Shown: piece after piece, positions 7,832 to 14,959 of the stretch | Numbering within the stretch: position 1 is the stretch's first letter | How the letters are laid out: every line of letters starts with the position of its first letter | Assembly (NCBI RefSeq): GCF_900089585.1 | Contig: NZ_FLRH01000004.1 | Location: 2,067,389 to 2,131,388 of the forward strand | Origin: Micromonospora sediminicola | GTDB taxonomy: Bacteria; Actinomycetota; Actinomycetes; Mycobacteriales; Micromonosporaceae | Length of the DNA: 64,000 nucleotides | Reading direction: 5' to 3' | Notes under the pieces: generated by a model | Told to the model about the DNA's origin: nothing | The model's input: the letters and a program-made list of their open reading frames with translations, nothing else | The model's database searches: none | Program-made: the position numbers and the translations under genes

Positions 7832-8638
7832 GTGGGCCGCAGTGCCGCTTTCTTCGATCTCGACAAGACCGTCATCGCCAAGTCGAGCGCCCTGGCGTTC
7901 GGTCGGCCGTTCTACCGGGACGGGCTGATCACTCGGCGTGACGTGGTCAAGTCGGCGTACGCGCAGCTGATGTTCCGGCTGGGCGGCACCGACGAGCAGA
8001 CCATGGCCCGGACCCGGGACTACCTGGCCACGCTCTGCAAGGGCTGGCCGGTGGAACAGGTCCGCCAGATCGTCGCGGAGACGCTGCACGAGCTGATCAA
8101 CCCCTACGTGTACGCCGAGGCCGCCGCCCTGATCGAGGAGCACCAGGCGGCCGGGCGGGACGTGGTGCTGGTCTCCGCCTCGGGCGAGGAGATGGTCCGG
8201 CCGATCGGCGAGCTGCTCGGGATCACCGACGTGATCGCCACCCGGATGGCCGTGGTCGACGGCCGCTACAGCGGCGAGGTCGAGTTCTACGCGGCCGGGC
8301 CGAGCAAGGTCGAGGGCGTCAGCGAGCTGGCCCTGGAGCGTGACTACGACCTGAGCGACTCGTACGCGTACTCCGACTCGTACAGCGATCGGCCCTTGCT
8401 GGAGTGCGTGGGGCATCCGACGGTGGTCAACCCGGACCGGGCGCTGCGCAAGCTGGCGGTGGAGAACGCCTGGCCGGTGCTGGAGTTCCGGCACCCGATC
8501 CCGCTGGGGCGCCGGCTGCGCGAGCGGCCGGCGGTGCCGGTTGCGGCGGCGGCGCTCGGCGTGGGCGTCGGGGTGGCCATCGGCATCGCCTGGTACGGCC
8601 GGCACCGCCGCACCCGCGCCGCCGCGCCCACGGCCTGA
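7832..8638 (+). CDS. HAD-IB family phosphatase (SerB-like, Rv3661 type)
   Basis: A 268-aa protein starting at GTG 7832. HAD motif I is FFDLDKT at residues 7-13 (nucleophile D9, acid D11), and motif II is near LVSASGEE, which carries the serine. The motif III lysine and the motif IV region follow (about 160-190: SKVEGVSELALERDYDLSDSY). The family is often annotated as phosphoserine-phosphatase-like, but the substrate is not established. A C-terminal membrane-anchor-like helix (about 232-255, VPVAAAALGVGVGVAIGIAW) suggests membrane attachment. In mycobacteria the homologous gene lies next to the ssd/tad cluster, as here. Confidence 0.85.
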   Translation: MGRSAAFFDLDKTVIAKSSALAFGRPFYRDGLITRRDVVKSAYAQLMFRLGGTDEQTMARTRDYLATLCKGWPVEQVRQIVAETLHELINPYVYAEAAALIEEHQAAGRDVVLVSASGEEMVRPIGELLGITDVIATRMAVVDGRYSGEVEFYAAGPSKVEGVSELALERDYDLSDSYAYSDSYSDRPLLECVGHPTVVNPDRALRKLAVENAWPVLEFRHPIPLGRRLRERPAVPVAAAALGVGVGVAIGIAWYGRHRRTRAAAPTA

Positions 8639-8656
8639 GGGTCGCCGGGCCGGCGG

Positions 8657-9403
8657 TCAGGACGCGGCGAGGATCTCGTCGCCGATGAGCGTGATCTGGT
8701 CCGCCCCGACCTCCACCGCCGCCATGTAGTGGCGCAGCCAGGAGCGCAGGCCGTCGGGGGTGCCGGTGGCGAACGCGCCGGCCGCACCGACGTATTCCGG
8801 TTCCCGCTCGCGGTGCCCGACGTCCACCGCGACCAGCCCACGCGGGTCGAACCCGGTGGAGATCAGCACCAGCCGGGCGGCGGCCCGGGCCACCACGCCG
8901 GACGGGCCCGGGAACGGGCGCAGGTTGAGCAGCTCGCCGTGCACCACTGCGGCGAGCACCAGCGGCGGCACCTTCGTGCCCCCGGCCACCAGGCCGGAGA
9001 GGCCGTCGAGCCGGGCCGCCACCACGGGGTCGGCGACCGGGCGGCCCAGTTCCTCCTCGGTCAGCACGTCCCGGGCGGCGAGCACGTGCAGCCGGGCCAG
9101 CACCTGCCGGGGCGCCCTGGTCCAGAGGTCGCTCAGCCCGGGCAGCGCGCCGGCCACCCGCAGCGCGCCCTGGAGCACCGGGTCGGTGACCGTGCCGGCG
9201 CGTACCTCCTCGCGGTCGTGGTCGCGGCCCTCCAGCGCGGCGCTGGCCACTGCCGAACGGAGGCTGACCTCGGCGGCGACCTGCCCGCCCTGGCGGCGCA
9301 GCGCCCGGTGCCGGTGGGCCTGGTCGACCAGGTCGCGGGCCCGCTCGACGGCGGGCGCGACGTCGGCGAGGGCGAGCAGCGGGGCGAGCGGATCGGCGGT
9401 CAC
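8657..9403 (-). CDS. Fic-fold protein with degenerate active site (often annotated oxidoreductase)
   Basis: A 248-aa, mostly helical protein starting at GTG 9403. An inhibitory-helix-like motif SAALEG (residues 54-59, pattern S/T-x3-E-G) is present. The position of the Fic catalytic loop (HPFx[D/E]GNGRxxR) reads RPFPGPSGVVAR at 161-172: Pro-Phe, one Gly and the final Arg remain, while the catalytic His, the Asn and the first Arg are gone. AMP transfer is therefore unlikely. It is convergent with the HAD gene. Its mycobacterial counterpart appears to sit at the equivalent locus. Confidence 0.6.
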   Translation of the reverse strand: MTADPLAPLLALADVAPAVERARDLVDQAHRHRALRRQGGQVAAEVSLRSAVASAALEGRDHDREEVRAGTVTDPVLQGALRVAGALPGLSDLWTRAPRQVLARLHVLAARDVLTEEELGRPVADPVVAARLDGLSGLVAGGTKVPPLVLAAVVHGELLNLRPFPGPSGVVARAAARLVLISTGFDPRGLVAVDVGHREREPEYVGAAGAFATGTPDGLRSWLRHYMAAVEVGADQITLIGDEILAAS

Positions 9404-9446
9404 ATCGTCACGCTAGCGACCGCCGGGCCCCTCGTACGCCCGGGGT

Positions 9447-9500
9447 GTTAAGAGGGGACCCTTCCTCTACCGGAAGCGTTAATAGGGGGCCCTTCCTTAC
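9447..9500. repeat. Two-unit intergenic palindromic repeat
   Basis: Two similar units lie in tandem: 9447-9470 (GTTAAGAGGGGACCCTTCCT...) and 9478-9500 (GTTAATAGGGGGCCCTTCCT...). Each has an internal AAG-type palindrome around GGGNCCC. From memory, this unit is widespread between genes in Micromonospora-type genomes. Only this pair was seen in the window. Confidence 0.6.
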
Positions 9501-9623
9501 ACCTCAGCGCGGAGGGGGCGCCGCTGAGCGCGCGGAGCGGGGCGGGCGGTCGCGGCCCGGCGGGGCCGGGGCTAACCTTCCCCGGAGTAGGAGACGCAGG
9601 TCACGCGACGAAGGAGTCACCGC

Positions 9624-11612
9624 ATGAGCGAGGCATTGGCCAACTTGCTGAACGAGACGCGCCAGTTCCCGCCACCGGCCGAGCTCGCCGCGAACGCCAA
9701 CGTGACCGCGGAGGCGTACGACGAGGCGGCCGCCGACCGGCTCGCCTTCTGGGAGCGCCAGGCCGGCCGGCTGGCCTGGGCCCAGCCGTGGGAGCAGGTG
9801 CTCGACTGGTCGAACGCGCCCTTCGCGAAGTGGTTCACCGGTGGCCGGCTCAACGTGGCGTACAACTGCCTGGACCGGCACGTCGAGGCGGGTCTCGGCG
9901 ACAAGGTGGCGATCCACTGGGAGGGTGAGCCGGGCGACACCCGTACCGTCACCTACGCCGACCTGCACAAGCTCACCTGTCAGGCGGCCAACGCGCTGAC
10001 CGAGCTGGGCGTGACCGCCGGCGACCGGGTGGCGATCTACCTGCCGATGATCCCGGAGGCCGCGGTGGCGATGCTCGCCTGCGCCCGGATCGGCGCCACC
10101 CACAGCGTGGTGTTCGGCGGCTTCTCGGCCGACGCGTTGACCAACCGGATCCAGGACGCCAGCGCCAAGGTGGTGATCACCGCGGACGGCGGCTTCCGCC
10201 GGGGCAAGCCGTCGGCGCTCAAGCCGACGGTGGACGAGGCGGTGGCGAACTGCCCGTCGGTGGAGCACGTGCTGGTGGTCCGCCGCACCGGCGAGGAGGT
10301 CGCCTGGTCGGCGAAGGACCACTGGTGGCACGAGACGGTGGAGACGGCGTCGCCGGAGCACGAGGCGCAGGCGTTCGACGCCGAGCACCCGCTGTTCATC
10401 CTCTACACCAGCGGCACCACCGCCCGGCCGAAGGGCATCCTGCACACCACCGGCGGCTACCTGACCCAGGCGTCGTACACCACGCACGCGGTGTTTGACC
10501 TGAAGCCAGAGACGGACGTCTACTGGTGCACCGCCGACATCGGCTGGGTGACCGGGCACTCCTACATCGTGTACGGCCCGCTCTCCAACGGCGCCACCCA
10601 GGTCATGTACGAGGGCACGCCGGACACCCCGCACAAGGGCCGGTTCTGGGAGGTCGTCGACAAGTACAAGGTGACCATCCTGTACACCGCGCCGACGTTG
10701 ATCCGCACCATGATGAAGTGGGGCGAGGACATCCCGGCCGGCTACGACCTGTCGTCGCTGCGTCTGCTCGGCAGCGTCGGTGAGCCGATCAACCCGGAGG
10801 CGTGGATCTGGTACCGGCAGCACGTCGGCCGGGGTGAGCTGCCGGTCGTGGACACCTGGTGGCAGACCGAGACCGGGGCCATCATGATCTCGCCGCTGCC
10901 CGGCGTGACCGAGGCGAAGCCCGGCTCGGCGATGAGTCCGCTGCCCGGCATCGTCGCCGACGTGGTCGACGACCAGGGCCAGTCGGTGCCCAACGGCGGT
11001 GGCGGCTACCTGGTGCTCAAGGAGCCGTGGCCGTCGATGCTGCGGACCATCTGGGGCGACGACAACCGGTTCCTGGAGACGTACTGGTCCCGGTTCGGCG
11101 CGGGCGCCAACACCGGCGACGAGTGGGTCTACTTCGCCGGTGACGGCGCGAAGAAGGACGACGACGGGCACATCTGGCTGCTCGGCCGGGTGGACGACGT
11201 GATGCTGGTGTCCGGCCACAACATCTCCACCACGGAGGTGGAGTCGGCCCTGGTGAGCCACCCGTCGGTGGCGGAGGCGGCGGTGGTCGGCGCGACCGAC
11301 CCGACCACCGGGCAGGCGATCGTCGCGTTCGCCATTCCGCGCGGCAGCGCGGAGATCTCGGGTGACGCGGGCGAGCAGCTCATCGCCGAGCTGCGCAACC
11401 ACGTGGCGAAGACGCTGGGTCCGATCGCCAAGCCGCGGCAGATCATGCTGGTGCCGGAGCTGCCGAAGACCCGCTCCGGGAAGATCATGCGCCGGTTGCT
11501 GCGGGACGTGGCGGAGAACCGGTCGCTCGGTGACGTGACCACGCTCCAGGACTCCTCGGTGATGGAGATGATCTCCTCGGGGATGGGTGGGGGCAAGTCC
11601 GACGAGGACTGA
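9624..11612 (+). CDS. acsA: Acetyl-CoA synthetase (AMP-forming)
   Basis: A 662-aa enzyme making acetyl-CoA from acetate, ATP and CoA via acetyl-AMP. The length is normal for Acs. Seen in the sequence are the P-loop-like YTSGTTARPKG (about 261-271; the usual second Gly-Lys is replaced by Ala-Arg), the adenylation motif DTWWQTETGAIM (about 411-422) and the C-terminal KTRSGKIMRR, with the lysine that is acetylated to control Acs in other bacteria. The ATG 9624 start follows GAAGGAG. A strong hairpin follows the gene. The order relative to the pilus genes resembles Rv3667. Confidence 0.95.
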   Translation: MSEALANLLNETRQFPPPAELAANANVTAEAYDEAAADRLAFWERQAGRLAWAQPWEQVLDWSNAPFAKWFTGGRLNVAYNCLDRHVEAGLGDKVAIHWEGEPGDTRTVTYADLHKLTCQAANALTELGVTAGDRVAIYLPMIPEAAVAMLACARIGATHSVVFGGFSADALTNRIQDASAKVVITADGGFRRGKPSALKPTVDEAVANCPSVEHVLVVRRTGEEVAWSAKDHWWHETVETASPEHEAQAFDAEHPLFILYTSGTTARPKGILHTTGGYLTQASYTTHAVFDLKPETDVYWCTADIGWVTGHSYIVYGPLSNGATQVMYEGTPDTPHKGRFWEVVDKYKVTILYTAPTLIRTMMKWGEDIPAGYDLSSLRLLGSVGEPINPEAWIWYRQHVGRGELPVVDTWWQTETGAIMISPLPGVTEAKPGSAMSPLPGIVADVVDDQGQSVPNGGGGYLVLKEPWPSMLRTIWGDDNRFLETYWSRFGAGANTGDEWVYFAGDGAKKDDDGHIWLLGRVDDVMLVSGHNISTTEVESALVSHPSVAEAAVVGATDPTTGQAIVAFAIPRGSAEISGDAGEQLIAELRNHVAKTLGPIAKPRQIMLVPELPKTRSGKIMRRLLRDVAENRSLGDVTTLQDSSVMEMISSGMGGGKSDED

Positions 11613-11628
11613 TCGACGCGGAACACCA

Positions 11629-11656
11629 GGGGCGGGTCGCCACGGCGGCCCGCCCC
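11629..11656 (+). terminator. Hairpin terminator after acsA
   Basis: The arms GGGGCGGG (11629-11636) and CCCGCCCC (11649-11656) form the outer stem, and pairing extends inward through one T-G wobble to about 12 bp. It lies 16 nt after the acsA stop. Confidence 0.6.
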
Positions 11657-11835
11657 TCGTCGTACCCGGGACCGGGTTGGTCGATCGGCGGAGGAGGCAC
11701 TGACCTGAACGGGCAGAGGGCCTGTTCACCCCTGTCTATGCCGCGCTCGGTCGACTACGTTCAGCCGCACCGGCGCAATTCGACATCTGTCACTGAGACG
11801 GCCGGTCCCTCACCATTCCCTACGAACGGAGTGGC

Positions 11836-14628
11836 ATGCTCCTCATTTCGCAGTCCAGGGCACGCAGACGCCTACTCGTCGCGCTGCCCGCCATCGCCCT
11901 CGCGGCCACGTCGCTGACCGTGACGGGCAGCGCGGCGGCCCAGCCGTCCCGGTCCGCCCCGGCCACCATCGGGGCGGACGAGTACTACATCAACTACGCC
12001 GAGCCCGAGGTGCAGCCGGACACCGGCGGCAAGGAGACCAAGGGTCGGGACGGGGTCTTCTCCTCCCCGGCCGACGAGGCCCGCGCCTACGACCGGAAGT
12101 ACGCCGGCGGCAACCCGATGACCGCGCGGGAGCTGGCGAAGCTGGAGGCCAAGTCGATCCGGACCGGGCAGAGCCCGCGGAAGATCAAGCAGGCCAAGAG
12201 CACCCAGACCGCCAAGCTGCTGACGCTGCTGGTCGAGTTCAACGACAAGGCCAACGACGACTTCACCGACGTGATGGTCCCGAAGACGGTCTTCGAGGAC
12301 CGCACCTGCGTGCCCGGCACGGTGCAGAACGGGCCGCGGCACAACACCATCCCGAACCCGGCCACCCTGCCGCACAAGGACAACAACTCGATGTGGGTGC
12401 CGGACTTCTCGCCGGCCCACTACGACAAGATGCTCTACACCAAGAAGGGCATCACCGAGCGGGTCCGCAAGGACCTCAAGGGGCCGGACGGCAAGCCGGG
12501 CATCAGCCTCGCCGGGCGGACCATGCACAACATGTACCTGGAGATGTCCAAGGGCGCGTACACCGTGGACGGGCAGGCCAGCCCGTGGATCACGGTGCCG
12601 CACTCGGAGGGCTGGTACGCGGCCTCGCGCTGCTTCCAGGACGAGAACGGCAACTGGGTCGCCGGGCGTGAGCAGTCGATGAACGGCCACCCGGACAACC
12701 CGCAGGGCGCCGGCCGCCTCGCCACCGACGCGATCGACGCGCTGGCCGCCGCCGACCCGAACTTCCCGTGGGCCGACTACGACATCGAGGACCAGAGCGA
12801 CCGCGACGGCGACGGCAACTACCACGAGCCGGACGGCGTGATCGACCACCTGGTGCTGGTGCACGCCAACCAGGGCAAGTCCCGGGGTGGCGGCGACGTC
12901 GGCATCTACTCGGTGTGGGCGCACTCCTCCACCGTGGCCGGTGGCTACACCATCCCCGGCACGAACCTGAAGGTGTCGAACTACATCGTGCAGCCGGAGG
13001 ACGCCGGCGTCGGCGTCTTCGCCCACGAGTTCGGGCACGACCTCGGCCTGCCGGACCTCTACGACACCTCGGGCAACGCCGACTCGGACGTCGACTTCTG
13101 GGACCTGATGGCGTCCGGCTCGCACTCCGGCGAGATCTTCCAGGCGCTCCCCACCCACATGGGTCTCTGGGACAAGTGGGTGCTCGGCTGGGCCGAGCCG
13201 AAGACGTTCGGGCCGGGCGACCGGGCCAAGCTGGTCAAGCTCGGGCAGACCTCGCGTACGCCGGTCGGCACCGAGGACGGCATCAAGATCGACCTGCCGG
13301 ACAAGGTGATCACGCTGGCCGAGCCGCACAGCGGCGGGAACATGTGGTACTCCGGCGCCGACCAGAACTGGGCGGACGTCAAGCTGAGCCGGACGGTGAC
13401 CGTCCCGAACGCCGCCGACGCGAAGTTCTGGATGTGGAACAACTACGTCATCGAGGAGGACTGGGACTACGGCTTCGTCGAGGTCTCGACCGACGGCGGC
13501 GCCACCTGGACCGAACGCAAGGTGTACGACGCCTCCGGCGCGCTGGTCACCACCGACGACGGCTACGCCGACCCGAACGGGCGGATGGTCGACTTCGGCA
13601 ACAAGAAGTACGGCCTGACCGGCGCCACCGACGGCTGGCGGCACGACTACGTCGACCTGTCGTCGTACGCCGGGCAGACCGTGCAGGTGCGCCTGCGGTA
13701 CGCGACCGACGAGGCGTTCGTGGAGCGCGGCTGGTTCGCCGACGACTTCTCGGTGACCGGCGGCGGCGCCACCACCTGGAGCGACGACGTCGAGGGCGGC
13801 ACCGCCGGCTGGACCCAGACCGGTGGCACCTTCACCGACACCAGCGGCGCGGGTTGGCACGTCGACTCGGGCACCCAGGTCAAGTCGCACTACTACCTGG
13901 CCGAGTGGCGCAACTTCGACGGCTTCGACAAGGGCCTGAAGTACGCCTACGACACCGTCTACTCGCACGAGGCGTGGAAGGTCGACCGGATCGCCTACAA
14001 CGCCCCGGGCATGCTGGTCTGGTACCGGGACACCCAGCTCGGCGACGTCAACCACGTCACCGGGCAGATGACCGCGCTGCCCAGCTACGGCGCCAAGGGC
14101 GGGCTGCTGATCGTCGACTCGCACAACGACCCGCTGCGCCGCAAGTGGACCGCGGCCGAGAAGGACCCGTCGGTGCTGGACAACCTGCCCAGCCGTCCGC
14201 AGTCGTCCAACGCGGCCTTCTCGCTCCAGCCGACGTACCCGTTCAAGGAGTGCCTGGAGGCGGCGGACGAGCCGTACAGCGCGTACTGCACGAAGTTCCC
14301 GGCGCAGTCCCCGGTGCGGGCCTTCACCGACGCCAAGGGCTGGTACCCGGGCATCGAGATCCGGGACGGCTCGCCGTACGCCCGGGACAACGACGCCTCG
14401 GTGGTCGTCCCGTCGCGGGGCAACCAGCAGTACACGACCCGGGTGGTGAACCCGGACGGCTCCCCGGCGACCGACTGGTACGGCGAGGAGCTGGGTGGCG
14501 GCGCGATCGTGCTCGGCACCGGCAACCCGCGTGACGCGGGTGTCGCGTACGGCACCTCGATCGTGCTCGTGCGGGCCGCCAAGGACAACGCGTACGCCAC
14601 CGTGATGGTGGTCCCGCCGAAGGGCTGA
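11836..14628 (+). CDS. Secreted M6 family metalloprotease, immune inhibitor A type (first copy)
   Basis: A 930-aa secreted zinc protease. A Sec signal peptide (RARRRLLVALPAIALAATSL, cleavage near ASA-like GSAAAQP at about 35-40) is followed by a propeptide. The M6 catalytic domain has HEFGHDLGLPD with H397, E398 and H401. Beta-rich C-terminal domains carry two SWDYGF/ASTDGG-like stretches (EEDWDYGFVEVSTDGGATW). Immune inhibitor A proteases degrade extracellular proteins, including antimicrobial peptides in Bacillus pathogens. The role in a soil actinomycete is probably nutrient or developmental proteolysis. The second copy lies 331 nt downstream. Confidence 0.9.
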   Translation: MLLISQSRARRRLLVALPAIALAATSLTVTGSAAAQPSRSAPATIGADEYYINYAEPEVQPDTGGKETKGRDGVFSSPADEARAYDRKYAGGNPMTARELAKLEAKSIRTGQSPRKIKQAKSTQTAKLLTLLVEFNDKANDDFTDVMVPKTVFEDRTCVPGTVQNGPRHNTIPNPATLPHKDNNSMWVPDFSPAHYDKMLYTKKGITERVRKDLKGPDGKPGISLAGRTMHNMYLEMSKGAYTVDGQASPWITVPHSEGWYAASRCFQDENGNWVAGREQSMNGHPDNPQGAGRLATDAIDALAAADPNFPWADYDIEDQSDRDGDGNYHEPDGVIDHLVLVHANQGKSRGGGDVGIYSVWAHSSTVAGGYTIPGTNLKVSNYIVQPEDAGVGVFAHEFGHDLGLPDLYDTSGNADSDVDFWDLMASGSHSGEIFQALPTHMGLWDKWVLGWAEPKTFGPGDRAKLVKLGQTSRTPVGTEDGIKIDLPDKVITLAEPHSGGNMWYSGADQNWADVKLSRTVTVPNAADAKFWMWNNYVIEEDWDYGFVEVSTDGGATWTERKVYDASGALVTTDDGYADPNGRMVDFGNKKYGLTGATDGWRHDYVDLSSYAGQTVQVRLRYATDEAFVERGWFADDFSVTGGGATTWSDDVEGGTAGWTQTGGTFTDTSGAGWHVDSGTQVKSHYYLAEWRNFDGFDKGLKYAYDTVYSHEAWKVDRIAYNAPGMLVWYRDTQLGDVNHVTGQMTALPSYGAKGGLLIVDSHNDPLRRKWTAAEKDPSVLDNLPSRPQSSNAAFSLQPTYPFKECLEAADEPYSAYCTKFPAQSPVRAFTDAKGWYPGIEIRDGSPYARDNDASVVVPSRGNQQYTTRVVNPDGSPATDWYGEELGGGAIVLGTGNPRDAGVAYGTSIVLVRAAKDNAYATVMVVPPKG

Positions 14629-14959
14629 ATCGGAGACGCCAAACCGGAACCGGAATGACCGAAAAATGAGCTGAACGGGCCGGACGACCGAAGGGCCGGG
14701 AGCGGAAGCGCTCCCGGCCCTTCTGTATCCATCGATGTCGTTGCCTTCGACTCGGCGGACATCGGCGCTGGTCAGCGCGTCGGCAACAGATCGACGTGTG
14801 ACGGGCAACGGCGTCACCAACAAAAAGTTGCTACAAATCGACGCACACATCTTCCCACCAGTCCCAGCAGTGTCTATGTTCACCGTGGGTCCCACTTGTG
14901 GGACGTTCCGCCGGCCCGTACCCCCAGTTGGGCCGGTTCCCTCACACCGGAGGTACCAC
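14629..14959 (+). promoter_or_regulatory. Region between the two M6 protease genes: terminator, then promoter
   Basis: 331 nt. The first part holds the terminator at 14691-14722. The second part (14780-14959) is relatively AT-rich (CAACAAAAAGTTGCTACAAAT at 14817-14837) and should carry the promoter of the second protease. The 8-mer TGTCTATG at 14871-14878 also occurs at 11733-11740 before the first protease. Confidence 0.5.
14691..14722 (+). terminator. Rho-independent-type terminator after first M6 protease
   Basis: A perfect 12-bp stem (GGGCCGGGAGCG, 14693-14704, with 14709-14720) and a GAAG tetraloop, flanked by AA on the left and TTCTGT on the right. It lies 62 nt after the stop of the first protease gene. 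Confidence 0.8.

Noticed and set aside
7660..7941. 93-aa plus-strand frame overlapping the HAD gene start
   Set aside because: It overlaps the well-supported HAD gene in another frame and its product is Arg/Cys/His-rich without domain character.
14735..14959. N-terminal extension of the second M6 protease
   Set aside because: Starting at 14735 would place 75 residues of unrelated sequence before the signal peptide and would read through an AT-rich promoter-like region; GTG 14960 has a good ribosome site.
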